Shown: positions 1-11,000, numbered from the stretch's first letter. The stretch is 64,000 nt of DNA from a bacterium (GCA_016124445.1 WGNR01000010.1:364519-428518); one strand, 5' to 3'. Numbers and translations: made by a program. The notes: a model not told the origin generated them from the sequence alone.

Positions 1-1
1 G

Positions 2-364
2 GACGAGCAATATGGCGGAATTCTCTACTTTACGAGCTTAGATGGCCGACCGGTCCAGGAATACTGGCACGATATGAAGTTCTGGTGGCCGCAGAACGAA
101 ACAATCATCGCGACGCTGCTTGCTTACTGCCTGACGGGAGAAACTCGCTATGCCCAATGGCATCAGCAGATTCATGACTGGGCCTATTCGCATTTTGCCG
201 ACCCACAACATGGCGAGTGGTTTGGCTATCTTCATCGCGATGGCCGAATCAGTTCGACCTTGAAAGGCAATCTCTGGAAGGGGCCTTTTCACTTTCCCCG
301 AATGCAATTGGTCTGCTCGCAGCTTCTTCAGGAAATGGCGAGCCCCGTCAAGTTGGCTCGTTAA
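2..364 (+). CDS. AGE-family (N-acylglucosamine 2-epimerase-like) protein, 3' part
   Basis: The open frame enters from the left edge and ends at TAA 364, so only about 120 C-terminal residues are visible. They carry features of the AGE superfamily (alpha/alpha-barrel sugar epimerases and isomerases): a K-F-W-W-P-Q-N-E stretch followed by a helical segment, W-x-Y-x-F-x-D, E-W-F-G-Y-L-H-R-D-G, and K-G-P-F-H-F-P-R near the C-terminus. The family interconverts free sugars or N-acylamino sugars in the cytoplasm. The substrate cannot be told from the fragment; cellobiose 2-epimerase and renin-binding-protein types share these motifs. The divergence-free gap of about 43 bp to a XylR-like sugar regulator on the same strand suggests a carbohydrate-use locus extending upstream of the window. 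Confidence 0.8.
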   Translation, partial: DEQYGGILYFTSLDGRPVQEYWHDMKFWWPQNETIIATLLAYCLTGETRYAQWHQQIHDWAYSHFADPQHGEWFGYLHRDGRISSTLKGNLWKGPFHFPRMQLVCSQLLQEMASPVKLAR

Positions 365-407
365 CTCCGGACGTTTACCGCGTGCATTCGTCCCATTGGG
401 GTAGGTT

Positions 408-1697
408 GTGAAAAGCGGTATAAACGAACCGGTGGAGATTGGGATCTGCATGCATGCTCCAAAAACGAAGCGACTCAGCGTCGATTCGCCTTCGATCGTT
501 CCCAATCACCTCCATCGGCTCATTCGTCACTTTCCCCATGGCAACGATATGCCACATCAGATCGCACTTGTGGTGGTGCCCGGTTCGGACAACCATAACC
601 GCATGCTTCGTGGCATATTGCAATACGCCGCCGAGACGGCCCGGATCCGAATCATCAAGAATGCCGCGATTCCTTTTATTCCTTGGACGCACTTGCGCAA
701 CACCAAGGCCGATGGTGTCATTGCCTACGCGGAAACAAAAGAGCAGATCAACTTTCTCAAGTCACTCGAAAAGCCTTTTGTCAATTTGACGCTCCACCAG
801 CCGCCGAGCGAAGGAGTGGCGATTGTCCATTCCGACAACTTCGAGATCGGCAGGCGTTTGGCCGATCACTTGATCAGCCTGGGCTTACGCAATTTCGCCT
901 TCGTGGGGCACTTCGAGTGGTACCACAATCGATGTCGCCGGGAAGGCTTTCTGGCGAGGCTTCATGAGGCAGGCCACGATGCCGTTTCACTCGAAGTCTC
1001 CTTCGAATCGGAAGCTCAGGGAGACTTCGCCTATCGCCTGGTCGACCAGGAGCACCTGAGTCGGCAACTTGCCACGCTTCCTCAGCCATGCGGTATCGCG
1101 ACTTGCCACGACGAATTTGCGTACGAGGTGGTCGAGTGCGCCAAGCAGTCGGGCATCAGCGTTCCGTTCGGCATTTCGGTAATCGGCGTGAACAACTATG
1201 GCTTGATCTGCGAAACGACATCACCCCCACTATCCAGCATTGCCCAGAATTCGGAACGAATCGGCTTCCTGGCCGCTCAATTGGTCGATCGATTAATCGA
1301 AGGCGAGCCAATTCCTGCCGAGCCAATCCTGGTAACGCCCGGCCAACTTATCGTTCGCCGTTCCTCCGAGTTTCTGGCGCTCGATGACATACAGGTTGTT
1401 GCTGCGATTGAATTCATCCGAGCACGATGCGGGCAACCCATTACGGTGACTGACATCGTCGAGAATTCGGAGATCAGCCGCAAAACGCTCGAGAATCGTT
1501 TCAAAACGGCCGTCGGACATTCGATTGCTCACGAAATTCGGCTGTCGCGAATGCGTCATGCGCAGCATCTACTCTCTTCAACATCGCTGAGCGTAATCGA
1601 CGTCGCGATCCGAAGTGGTTTTGACAGCACCAGCGGCTTTATTCGCGCGTTCAAAGAATACACCGGCACGACGCCAGCCGACTATCGAAACGCCTGA
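408..1697 (+). CDS. XylR-like transcriptional regulator (LacI-type sensor + AraC HTH)
   Basis: A regulator with an N-terminal periplasmic-binding-protein-like sugar-sensing domain (about residues 48-325; H-Q-I-A-L-V-V-V-P-G-S-D then G-V-A-I-V-H-S-D-N) and a C-terminal AraC/XylS double helix-turn-helix (about residues 333-429, with S-R-K-T-L-E-N-R-F and the family signature ending T-P-A-D-Y). This domain order is that of E. coli XylR and of the many planctomycete XylR homologues. The GTG at 408 gives 429 residues. The family normally starts a few residues before the first beta strand, so ATG 549 (M-P-H-Q-I-A-L) is an equally likely start. Neither start has a clear Shine-Dalgarno. It follows the AGE gene on the same strand and probably controls it. 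The ligand is unknown; a monosaccharide is the natural guess. Confidence 0.88.
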   Translation: MKSGINEPVEIGICMHAPKTKRLSVDSPSIVPNHLHRLIRHFPHGNDMPHQIALVVVPGSDNHNRMLRGILQYAAETARIRIIKNAAIPFIPWTHLRNTKADGVIAYAETKEQINFLKSLEKPFVNLTLHQPPSEGVAIVHSDNFEIGRRLADHLISLGLRNFAFVGHFEWYHNRCRREGFLARLHEAGHDAVSLEVSFESEAQGDFAYRLVDQEHLSRQLATLPQPCGIATCHDEFAYEVVECAKQSGISVPFGISVIGVNNYGLICETTSPPLSSIAQNSERIGFLAAQLVDRLIEGEPIPAEPILVTPGQLIVRRSSEFLALDDIQVVAAIEFIRARCGQPITVTDIVENSEISRKTLENRFKTAVGHSIAHEIRLSRMRHAQHLLSSTSLSVIDVAIRSGFDSTSGFIRAFKEYTGTTPADYRNA

Positions 1698-1730
1698 GCT
1701 CGTACGAACCTGATTTCGATTCGAACAAAA

Positions 1731-1764
1731 GAGAGGGCACGTTCGCCAGAACGCGCCCTCTTTT
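1731..1764. terminator. Bidirectional rho-independent terminator
   Basis: An imperfect stem (gagggc 1733-1738 with gccctc 1755-1760, continued by cgttc/gaacg around a gcca loop) is flanked by an A-run on the left and a T-run on the right. It lies between the convergent XylR-like gene (plus) and the CsgG-like gene (minus) and can serve both. Confidence 0.85.
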
Positions 1765-1793
1765 CGGAATCGTTTCAATTTGAATGAGCAGTG

Positions 1794-2765
1794 TTACTTC
1801 TTGCTCTTCTTTTTGCCAGGGGCTTTCACCAGCTTCGGGATCATCCGTTCAGCGATGGTCGCGGCCGCATTTTGAAGGGCCGTTTTGCCGGCGATCTGCT
1901 CGTTAATGTCGATAGCTACTGAAGTCTGGCGATCGATCGCCAGGACCTGGCCGGTTTTGGCATCGATGGCTTTGATTTCGACACGTGCTTTGACCGGAGC
2001 CAGGTTGCCAGCTCGCGCGGTGAACTCGCTGAAGCCTTCGCCGACGATCTTGATCTCGGCATCTTTGGCGGCGGCGTCGTTGGAATCGATCACGTCGAAA
2101 CCGAGTTCGCGGAAGTAGACCATGATTTCCGTTTCGGCGGCCGGGTCGATCGTGGCCTGACCGACGTGGCGTTCTTCGATCGAAACGGTCACCGGAGGAA
2201 GCTTCGCATTGCCAATCTGTTTCTTGAGGGCTGCAATTCGCTCGCTTTGCGGAACCACCTTCGGCACCAGTTTGCTGGCGTTGTCATTGATCGCTTTGAC
2301 AATGTTGGTCGAAAGCTGTTCGACCAGGGTATCCAGGTCGTCGTCGAGACTTCCTTTGACATTCGCACCGGTAACGCGGCTGGTTTCAGTACCAATAATC
2401 TTGGCCACCACCACAAGCTTATCGCCGGCCTGGATAACGCTACCGGAAACAATCAGCCGAGCGCCGGTCAACTGGCCGACCTGAACGGCTTCGTTTGGAT
2501 TGACCAGTCCCGATACCGACAGTTCCTGTTCCTGCAGGATCTTTTTCATATCTTCTCGATCGACCAGGTACATGCTGGGGTCAATCACCAGGTTGGCGAA
2601 AATCAGGTCGGAAACCTGGGCACCCATGCCTTTGACGTCGGCTCCTCGTTCCTGGAAGGCGAAAATGGCGGTGGGATAGACGGTGTCCCCATCCTGGGCT
2701 TGAGCCGTGCTGACCGCGGACAATGCCGTCAAGGTAAGTACCAGACTGAAGAGAAGCGTGCGCAT
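1794..2765 (-). CDS. Secreted CsgG/LpoB-like protein
   Basis: 323 residues with a clear Sec signal peptide (M-R-T-L-L-F-S-L-V-L-T-L-T-A-L, cleavage near A-Q-A-Q-D at about 23). Residues about 30-160 match the CsgG/FlgO-type fold: a strand with F-A-F-Q-E-R-G, then Y-L-V-D-R-E-D-M-K-K-I-L-Q-E-Q-E-L, then A-V-Q-V-G-Q-L-T-G-A-R-L-I-V-S-G-S-V. A second alpha/beta segment (about 200-310) includes D-V-I-D-S-N-D-A-A-A-K-D-A-E-I-K-I-V-G-E-G. There is no lipobox cysteine. The family includes curli secretion pores and penicillin-binding-protein activators, so a periplasmic or outer-membrane-associated place is expected; the exact role is not known. It is the last gene of the minus-strand operon, 3 bp after its neighbour. 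Two other proteins of the same operon contain related modules. Confidence 0.8.
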   Translation of the reverse strand: MRTLLFSLVLTLTALSAVSTAQAQDGDTVYPTAIFAFQERGADVKGMGAQVSDLIFANLVIDPSMYLVDREDMKKILQEQELSVSGLVNPNEAVQVGQLTGARLIVSGSVIQAGDKLVVVAKIIGTETSRVTGANVKGSLDDDLDTLVEQLSTNIVKAINDNASKLVPKVVPQSERIAALKKQIGNAKLPPVTVSIEERHVGQATIDPAAETEIMVYFRELGFDVIDSNDAAAKDAEIKIVGEGFSEFTARAGNLAPVKARVEIKAIDAKTGQVLAIDRQTSVAIDINEQIAGKTALQNAAATIAERMIPKLVKAPGKKKSKK

Positions 2766-2768
2766 AAC

Positions 2769-3821
2769 TTATTGCTCCGATTGAGAAACGTTCGAGTTCG
2801 AGGAAAACTGTTCGAGAATGTGCTTTAACAAAAATCGTGGTGTCGGGCTGCGATCCCAATGCTCGATGAGATCGAGACAACAGACGATACACGTACCTTG
2901 ATTCTGAAACTTGACTCGCCACCAAGGCCACGTATCTTCGGCCTCCTCGACGATCAGTTTCAGTTGACCACGTTTGGATTCGAGTTTGATGCCGGCCGTT
3001 GCCGGCGGTGCGTCCGCGGTTTGCGCGAAATCGGGAAAGAGACGTTTGTCGTACTGCCGAACAATCTGCTTTGAGGAGAACGAGACGTTTTCCAGCTGCG
3101 GATAGGTTTCGCGATCGGGCCAGATCAGTTCGCCATCGACCAGCGAAAGACAAAGCACGCGAACACCACGCTGCGGCAGTTTGCCCAGCGCGTCGGCCAA
3201 GGCGCGGTTTTTACGAAGCGAGGTCCCTGCGCCGACGATCAAAATGCCTTCCTCGATGTCGGCCAGCACGTTGGAATTGGTCACCTTGTCGAACGGAATG
3301 CCCGCCTTTTCGAAGACCTTGGCCGTGTCCCCGGCCGGATCGAACAGTTGGATGTTCAACTCCTGGAGCCACTCCTTCCGCTGGACGAAAGGATCTTGCG
3401 GGAATAGCCAGATCGTTTGCTCGTTCTTAGCGATTTCCTTGCCATCGCCGTCGACCACCGTCAGGGTCATCTGCGTGGCGAACGTTACCCCTTCACGCAC
3501 TGGCGGAAGTTCCATCGGCAGCTTGAAACTTTCGGCCTGATTCGCCACAAGATCGAGAGGCTCTTCACCTCGTGCCAGCGTCCGAGCCCCGGCCGAATAC
3601 TGCCAGAACAACTTCCCTTGCACCGCCTCGGTTGTGGAAAGACGGTAACCCAGTTCGATCTTCTCTTCACCAAAGTAAGCGGAGCTGACGGCAACCGGTT
3701 GGATCGCGGCGATTTCTTTCGCCTCTTCATCTGCTGCGAATGCAGACGACGTGCCGATGGTCAGGCACATCACGGCGAGAAACGCCCGTCGTATTCTGGG
3801 GTCAAGGAGGTGCTGGTTCAT
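2769..3821 (-). CDS. Secreted protein of unknown function
   Basis: 350 residues, not recognised. An N-terminal hydrophobic segment (A-F-L-A-V-M-C-L-T-I-G-T-S-S-A-F-A-A) looks like a Sec signal peptide with cleavage near residue 29. The middle part (about 30-150) looks like a beta-sandwich. About 165-250 reads as a Rossmann-like segment (I-L-I-V-G-A-G-T-S-L-R-K-N-R-A-L-A and G-V-R-V-L-C-L-S-L), reminiscent of glutamine-amidotransferase-like or ThuA folds, but no catalytic triad can be assigned. The C-terminus is acidic and tryptophan-rich (E-D-T-W-P-W-W-R-V). The start overlaps the stop of the upstream 1336-residue protein by ATGA (3818-3821) and the end lies 3 bp before the CsgG-like gene, so translational coupling in one operon is likely. 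Confidence 0.7.
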   Translation of the reverse strand: MNQHLLDPRIRRAFLAVMCLTIGTSSAFAADEEAKEIAAIQPVAVSSAYFGEEKIELGYRLSTTEAVQGKLFWQYSAGARTLARGEEPLDLVANQAESFKLPMELPPVREGVTFATQMTLTVVDGDGKEIAKNEQTIWLFPQDPFVQRKEWLQELNIQLFDPAGDTAKVFEKAGIPFDKVTNSNVLADIEEGILIVGAGTSLRKNRALADALGKLPQRGVRVLCLSLVDGELIWPDRETYPQLENVSFSSKQIVRQYDKRLFPDFAQTADAPPATAGIKLESKRGQLKLIVEEAEDTWPWWRVKFQNQGTCIVCCLDLIEHWDRSPTPRFLLKHILEQFSSNSNVSQSEQ

Positions 3822-6800
3822 GGTTTCTGAGCAGTGCTGGATCGAGTCTGAATGAGGTCGAGGATCAACAATTGATCCTTTCGCGACAGTCGGTCAAATG
3901 GAACCGTGATCGCTTTACCTTGTTCGGTCTTCAACTGGACTTGTTGGTTATCGTAGTCAGTCAAAACGCCTTGCACCGAAAAATTACCTGTGTTGTCGGT
4001 CCAGGTTCTCATCTTCGGGTCAGGCTGGGGATTTGGAGCAGGACCTGGCTGCTTAGGTTTGGGCGTTAATTCCAACCGCTGAAGACCGCCATAGAACTTG
4101 GTGATGACCAATGCATCCTGGTTGGGGGTGAAGGTGCAGTCTCTGACGAAAATCCCGTCCAAGCTGGCAATTCTCTTCTTTTCCGGTAGGTTCCACACTT
4201 CGACTCGGTTGACTTCTTCTATTTCATCGTCAACGAATGACCTGCGAATGAACATCGCCAAGAGCTTGCCATCCGGCGAAACAGCGACAGGCATTCCTAT
4301 CACGCGAGACCATAATTGCTGTGAGGCTGAACCGGTCGAGTCCCACTTGATCAAGGTGTTTTCCAGGTCGCCAGCCAATGCGATCAATGAGCGATCCTCT
4401 AAATTACCAGCCACATAATTCAGGCTTTCGATACGGCCGAATTTATTTCCGTTCTCGGCATTCCAAGCCACCGTCGATCCATTTGAAAAAGCGAGTACGC
4501 GTGAATCATCTGCGTCGAATCCAAGACTTTTAATGATCATGTTTTGTTGCTCGAATTCGTAGGCAACCTTTCCATTGCCCACAGTCCACACAGCTCCAGA
4601 ACGATCAACGTTGGCGGCAGCAACCTTGTCATCGCTCCACGAAAACACCAAATCGACGATCTCTTCCGACTGGCCTTCACATTCGACTATTGGCTGAAGG
4701 CTTGTCGCATCCCATATAATCACCCGGCCTCGAGTACCACCCGTCGCGAACATTGTTCCGTCGTGGCTGAAGGCAACCGCCGCCATCCCTTCAGGATCAT
4801 TCAACAAGTTGGCGAGGAGCTGACCACTTTCGGCATCCCAAACCTGGACAGACTTGTCCTGCAATTTGCCCACAGTAACGATCGACCTGCCATCGGGCGA
4901 ATAGGCCAGGCCTAAACGACGAGCGCGGTCTTCCCAGAGATTAACTTTCTGTACTGGCTGGTTGCGAGCGATCGGTTGCTCTTTTTTGACAGGACTATTG
5001 GCTTTAGACGGGCCATTCAAGGCTTCTTTGATCGATACTCCCGAACCATCGAAGAGGACCTGGAAAATCCCTTGATCACCTTTCTCTTCGGAGCAACCGA
5101 TAATCGTCCCGTACTGATTGCTATCCGCGATAAATCTTAGGGAGAGTGAACCTCGTCCATATGGTGCGGGAATCGTTCGCTCCGATGGACCCCAGTGGTT
5201 GCTATATGCCCACGGCACCGGTCCGAACGATTCCAGTGTCCCATTCTCCAATCGACCCCGTTGCCAATCCATTCCCACAATATTGACGATTCCATCACTA
5301 TGATTGAAAACGAGATCACCTTCGCGAATTCCAGGCATAGCAACTTCGGGATTAAAATCAGGGCAGCCGACTCGGACTATGCCGATCGAATTAAACTTAG
5401 GAGGTGCCGCGCCTGCGTAGAAGAATGCTCCGCGATCGAAGTCCTTGTTATCAATTCCGTCTCCAGCATGGTCCCACACATTCTCCGACACTCGAATGCT
5501 GAGGTCCGTCGGATCTACCACCAAAGGATGTCGAACCAAGCTATAATCGGACGACATTCGATTGACGACCACGAGATGGTTTTGTACTCCATCCTCTGAT
5601 TGGGAACGAAAGTCTCGAACGGCGGCCGGCTGAAAGGCAAGGTTAATGTTTTTCCAGTCGGCATTCCGCTCGCCGGGTGGAATGATTTCTTTGGCTTCGT
5701 GAAACACGTTGATGGAATGCTTGCCGTCTGGATTGAAACGAACATCCGCCAACCAGGTTCTGCCAAAAAAACCTGCTACGATTGCCCGTCCTCTTTCGAT
5801 CGTAGCAAGCTTAACTTGGATCAGGTACTTGGCCTGGCCTGGTATTTTCTCGGGTGCAATTAGAGGCAGCCCATCTTCAGCCGTGATTTGCACTCCCTTT
5901 CCACTGATTGGCTCAAATACCCAAAGCTGCGGGGCTTGCTGGTGGATTCTTACGATCAACCAAAGGTAATGACCGTCGTAGGAAATGGATTGGGGGTGGG
6001 TATTGGGGCCAGGGGCGTAAATCTGTCGCAAATCTTGACCCGGTGATTGGATGAAGACTCCCTGATCGCTGTAGAATGCATCCATTCCGTTGTTGAGGGG
6101 AACGCAGCCGTCTAGCCATTTCAACTCCACCGGCTGGTGGCTGCGGACATTGATGTAGGTTAGACGGAGCCCTTTGTAGGTCAGACGGCTTTGATCGTTT
6201 GGATTGCTGCTGGCTCCTCTTTCTTTTGTCTCAGGCAATGTGCCAATCGACACGAGCATCTGACGCGCGGTTTGCTTTACTTGGTCATTTGCGTCTGGTC
6301 GATTCGCAAGTTCTTTCAGGAATCGGCGTCCCTCGAAGGTACGTAGTTTGCCAACGACGAAACCACTGTGGGCAAACTCGCGGACCATGGAATCAACATT
6401 CTCACGGTTTTGATACTTCAGAATCATCAGAATGATTTGGGAGTATCGATCATCCGGTGTCGCGGAAGCTACAATCTCGCGTAGTACGCTGCCGCTCCAT
6501 TTCCAATTCTGTTCGTCGGCGAGCTTAAAAAACATCTGCCACGCGATCTCTTGCTTTTCCTGCTCGTACTTTCGCTCGAGTTCCGTAAGTTGGTCAGAAA
6601 CAGCGGACCCAGAACCGTAACTCCACATAGGACTATCAATCGAACAACGAATCAAATCGAAGTGGGCGAGTGAGCGATTGACTGGGTATTTGGCCATGAT
6701 GGCCGCCAAATGCTCGAGGGAGCGAAGTTTGAGCTCTTGAGATCTTACAAATTCCACGGCCCTGCGTTGATTGACTCCACTAGCAAGCTGACTGGCGGCC

Positions 6801-7828
6801 TTGATCGCCTCGTCATGCATTTCAGGTTGATCTGGCTTCAGCAACAAGCTCGCTTCGATCAATCCGAGTGCTTCCTCCCAGTTGCCTAGGCGGATAAATA
6901 GTTCCGCGCGCTCGTTGAGCTGTTTCGCTTCCGTCTCTGGATCGCTCGGCGCAGCGACGATGCCTTGGGACTTGGCGATTTTGGTGGCGATGTTCTGCAG
7001 AAACTCTGGCACCGCTTCGGGGCTTAGTTCGGCCTGCTGGTCATCGATCGTCTTGGAGCCTTGCTGTGCTTGGACGGAAAGCTGAACGAGGCGTTTGTCC
7101 TTTTTGGTTTCGTTGCGGTATTTTCCCAGCAGGTAAATCGGCAATTGGCGTTTCAGCGAACCTTCGGTAGAGGTCAGCTTGTTTTCGTTGGCGATCGCTA
7201 GGGCTTCGGCTAGTTCGACCACCAGCACATCGGGGGCATCCAGCAGCGACTGCTCCAACAGTTTGGCATAGGTCGACTTCAAATAGTCGTACTCGTAGGT
7301 CAGGTCGTCACTGACGAACGGCGGGACCGCGAAGATCTGTTTGATCGGCCGGCGCGATTTGGCGATACCCTGATCAATCAGACTGACGAGCGTTTTGGCG
7401 TCTTCTTCCGGTTGGGGTCCAAGCAGCATCTGCTGCGAAACCAGACGCAGCCCCTGGCTGGTTTCGGCGACGACCAGCTCGGCTTTGTTTTTGCCGTTCT
7501 CCTGGGAGGTTTTCAGGATGACCAGGACATCGGCTTTCAGCGTTTGACCGAGCGCTCGTCGATCGCTGCCGGCACCTGGCGTGAATAGTGATTGAAGTTC
7601 GCGTTCCTGGAGCAGTTTGTCGATCTCGCTGCGTTCAAGCCAATCTTCCCCGTCGCGCGTCAGCACCTCGGCCTCGATCAGGCCACCCATAGGCGATTTG
7701 TCGACATCGATCAGCGCGCATCGGGGGGCTTTGGCAACGGGTTCATCCGCGATGGCGAAGGAGGCTCCGAACAAGAGCGTCAGAATGACTGCCACGATGG
7801 GTAGCCGATGTTGTTGGCAAAGTCTCAT
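3818..7828 (-). CDS. Secreted CsgG-like / WD40 / SHD1 protein
   Basis: From ATG 7828 (M-R-L-C-Q-Q-H-R) the product has about 1336 residues and starts with a good signal peptide (L-P-I-V-A-V-I-L-T-L-L-F-G-A-S-F-A-I-A). An upstream in-frame start at 7930 would put 34 extra residues ahead of that signal and is less likely. The order is a CsgG-like module (about 30-300, with W-L-E-R-S-E-I-D-K-L-L-Q-E-R-E-L-Q), a helical segment, a propeller-like region of no clear family, WD40 repeats (about 970-1250, with S-P-D-G and V-W-D-A-E-S-G) and a C-terminal SHD1 domain (about 1275-1333, T-W-T-D-N-T-G-N-F-S-V-Q-G ... V-P-F-D-R-L-S-R-K-D-Q). Everything except the SHD1 tail is paralogous to the outer half of the kinase encoded just upstream. 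It is probably an exported scaffold or sensor acting with that kinase; no enzymatic motif was seen. Confidence 0.78.
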   Translation of the reverse strand: MRLCQQHRLPIVAVILTLLFGASFAIADEPVAKAPRCALIDVDKSPMGGLIEAEVLTRDGEDWLERSEIDKLLQERELQSLFTPGAGSDRRALGQTLKADVLVILKTSQENGKNKAELVVAETSQGLRLVSQQMLLGPQPEEDAKTLVSLIDQGIAKSRRPIKQIFAVPPFVSDDLTYEYDYLKSTYAKLLEQSLLDAPDVLVVELAEALAIANENKLTSTEGSLKRQLPIYLLGKYRNETKKDKRLVQLSVQAQQGSKTIDDQQAELSPEAVPEFLQNIATKIAKSQGIVAAPSDPETEAKQLNERAELFIRLGNWEEALGLIEASLLLKPDQPEMHDEAIKAASQLASGVNQRRAVEFVRSQELKLRSLEHLAAIMAKYPVNRSLAHFDLIRCSIDSPMWSYGSGSAVSDQLTELERKYEQEKQEIAWQMFFKLADEQNWKWSGSVLREIVASATPDDRYSQIILMILKYQNRENVDSMVREFAHSGFVVGKLRTFEGRRFLKELANRPDANDQVKQTARQMLVSIGTLPETKERGASSNPNDQSRLTYKGLRLTYINVRSHQPVELKWLDGCVPLNNGMDAFYSDQGVFIQSPGQDLRQIYAPGPNTHPQSISYDGHYLWLIVRIHQQAPQLWVFEPISGKGVQITAEDGLPLIAPEKIPGQAKYLIQVKLATIERGRAIVAGFFGRTWLADVRFNPDGKHSINVFHEAKEIIPPGERNADWKNINLAFQPAAVRDFRSQSEDGVQNHLVVVNRMSSDYSLVRHPLVVDPTDLSIRVSENVWDHAGDGIDNKDFDRGAFFYAGAAPPKFNSIGIVRVGCPDFNPEVAMPGIREGDLVFNHSDGIVNIVGMDWQRGRLENGTLESFGPVPWAYSNHWGPSERTIPAPYGRGSLSLRFIADSNQYGTIIGCSEEKGDQGIFQVLFDGSGVSIKEALNGPSKANSPVKKEQPIARNQPVQKVNLWEDRARRLGLAYSPDGRSIVTVGKLQDKSVQVWDAESGQLLANLLNDPEGMAAVAFSHDGTMFATGGTRGRVIIWDATSLQPIVECEGQSEEIVDLVFSWSDDKVAAANVDRSGAVWTVGNGKVAYEFEQQNMIIKSLGFDADDSRVLAFSNGSTVAWNAENGNKFGRIESLNYVAGNLEDRSLIALAGDLENTLIKWDSTGSASQQLWSRVIGMPVAVSPDGKLLAMFIRRSFVDDEIEEVNRVEVWNLPEKKRIASLDGIFVRDCTFTPNQDALVITKFYGGLQRLELTPKPKQPGPAPNPQPDPKMRTWTDNTGNFSVQGVLTDYDNQQVQLKTEQGKAITVPFDRLSRKDQLLILDLIQTRSSTAQKP

Positions 7829-8021
7829 ACTAGCCCTGTGCCAGGGACTCGATCCTGCGAAGAAAAGACAATGGAAAAGGCCGCTCTGAAGGCGAGTCCC
7901 GATACCCCTCTTTGAGCTGATTTTGATCATAATCTAGGTGACGATCGAGGGAAAACAAGATTCGTAGTTTTCGGCTTGGAATTCATTGGTTTTTGGGGAA
8001 TTACTTGGGCGTCAGTGGATT

Positions 8022-11000
8022 CTAGTTTTCATGGTTTATCTTCAATCTTGTAAGGCCACCCTTAGAGTTCACAATCATCAAGGCATCTTGATTGGGTGCG
8101 AACGTGCATCGGTGAGAGAGAATTCCATCGATGCTGGCCAGTTTCTTCTGAAGGTCGATATCCCAGACCTCAAATCGATTGACTTCTTGCTCCTTGTCAT
8201 TGCTGACTGCTGAGCGAACGAATACCGCCAAGAGTTTGCCGTCTGGCGAGATGGCAGCAGGCCAGCCTTTCAACCCTGGCCATAGCGCGTGTGCCTTAAA
8301 CTCGTCCCAATTCCATTTGATCATCTCGTTATTCAAGTCGCCTGACATGCCAACCAAAGATCGATCACTCAGAGCACCGCAGACGGCCATTAGCCCCTCG
8401 ATACCTCCCACATACTGGCCATCCTCGGCATTGAACGCTTGGGTACCGGGATGACCATCGGTGGTTATCACCAAAAGCGAATCATCCGCGCTGAACCCGA
8501 GCCATGACATCCTCGCCTTGTTCTTTAGATCCAACGCGGCTATGCGTTCTCCACTCGGCACGCGCCAAATGGTCGCCACGCTGTTTCGTCCCCACGCAGC
8601 AAGTTTGTCGTCATTCCAAGAGAAAGCCATGCGCTCGATCTTCTCGGTTTGTCCATCAAATTCGGCAAGTAACGTCCGCTGTGTGGTGTCCCAAAGAATT
8701 ACGCGGCCGCGAGAACCACCGGTGGCGAAGTACTTGCCGTCGTGGCTGAAGGTAACGTCGGTCATCCCCAGCGGATCGGTCAGCAAATTGTCGATCAGTT
8801 GACCACTGTTGGCATCCCAAAGTTGAACGGCTTCGTTGGCACGGTTGCTGGTCGTCACCATCAACGTGCCATCCGGAGAAAATGCCAAGGCGGAACAACC
8901 GACTGGATCTCGTCTGAAGTTTTTATTCGGAACGGTTCTGGGGCGGCTTGGTGGCGGATCGGATTTGATGTTCTTGATGGCTACCTGGGGACCATGCAAG
9001 GCCTCTTTCAGCGACACGCCTGAACCATCGAACAATACCTGGAACAGACCATTGTGTCCTTCCATTTCGGAACATCGGACGATAGGGCCAAACTGATTGG
9101 TTTCGACAATCGAATCCAATTTAATCGTCCCGCGCACAACCCGAATCTCCATACTCGGCCCAGTATTGGGCCAGGCAGCAATACACACCCAGGGAACAGG
9201 CCCAAACGACTCAAGTTTGTAATCTTCCAGTCGTCCGCGTTGCCACTCGTTTCCCACGATATTGAGTCGCTCGCTTTGTGGATTGAAGATAATTAAGCCT
9301 CCCTTGAAATCAGCCATCGCCAACTCAGGCAGATATTCGGGCGGGCCAACGCGGTAGAGGCCGACCGATTTGTAATTCGGAGGAACCATCCGAGTCTGAT
9401 AATAAGAACCGCGGTAGTTGCACTTGGGATTGACCGGGTCATCGTCGGTGCCCCACGCGTTCTTAGAAGCGCTCACGCTCAGGTCCGTTGTGTCCACCAA
9501 CAACGGGTGCACAGAAGCTTCTTGGCTTGCCTTGCTACGAATCACCATCACTATTTTGTTAGGCTCGCCCTCATCCGATGGATCGTAAAGCGTGCGAACG
9601 CAATGGGGCTCAAATGCAAGATGCGTGTTTTCCCAGTCACCCCCTTCTGTTCCTGGAGCGACAACATCTTTTGCTTCATGGAAAACTTGGACTGTCGGGT
9701 TGCTGTGGGAGTCAATCCTAACGTCGGCCAACCAGGTTCTACCGAAATACCCAATAACGATTGCTCGGCCTTCCTCAACGGCCGCAACCTTGACACCCAT
9801 TCCGGCATGCATCGGGTCCTGGATGTTCTCAGGGGTGATTAGGGGAAGTCCATGGTCGGAGGTAATCTGTTTCGCCTGTCCGGTGATGGGATCGACGACC
9901 CAGACCTCAGGCGCCTTTTTCCAGACTGCCCACGAGAACCAAACATAGCGACCGTCGTAGACGAACGATTGAATCCGCGTGTTGTCTTCCGACTGATGAA
10001 CGAGTCGTAGTCCGTGTTCTTTCGATAGAATGAAGATCCGATTGCCGCTGTAGATGGCATCCATCCCATTGTTGAGTGGAATACAACCTTCGATGTGTTC
10101 CAACTCCGATGACTTCCCTTGAGAATCTCGATAATCCAGGTGAAGCCGCTTGAACGTCAGTCGCGTTTTGTTATCGGGATCGCCTTGTGTGCGGATGGGT
10201 CGGGAAGGCGCAGGCGGTTTTCCGAGAGTGCCCTGTAGTCGCTGTGCCGCAAGTCTGACACCCCCATTGGTTTTCGGGTTGTTGATCAAATCGTTCAGGA
10301 AACGAAGTCCCTCGATAGTATTTAGGTTGCCAACGATCGCCCCTTCATTTGTGAACCCAGTGAACATGGCCAAGGTTTGTGCTTCACCCTGATACTGCCA
10401 TATGACTTTGGAAAGCGTCGCGTAGCGCTCTTCTGGCCGCATTAGACTAATGTTTCGGGTCAACAGGATTCCGGAATTCCTCCAGTCATGTCGGGAAGCC
10501 TTTTGATGGAATAGCTCCCACCGGGTTCGCTGCATTTTTTGCCAGTATTGTTCCTCGAACTTGGCAAGCCTGTCCGTCAGAGGTGTGCCTCCACTGTGGC
10601 GACGATGCATATCATCGTTTCGCATCCAATTGAAATCTGGATACGTCACTAAGTCGGGGTCATGGATGGCGAGCCACTGCAAATGATCCAACCCGCGGCA
10701 CCTGAACTCGTAAGAGTCCGCTAGTTTGTCCAACTCATATCGATTTAAACGTTGTGCCTGTTTCATCGCCGCACGAGCCGCCTCGTAATGCATTTCAGGT
10801 TGGTTCGGCCGCAGCATCAAGCTGGTCTCGATCAACCCCAACGCTTCTTCCCAGTTAGCCAGCCGGGCGAACTGTTCTGCTCGCGCGTTGATTTGCTTCG
10901 ACTCGGTAAACGGAGCGATTTTGATCGATTCGATTCCCTGCGTCTTGGCAACCTTCTCCGCGTTTTTCGTCAGGAATGTCGCCACCTCGTCAGGGCTTAG

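Noticed and set aside
2166..2828. 220-residue plus-strand frame
   Set aside because: Antisense to the CsgG-like gene, which has signal peptide, family motifs and operon spacing.
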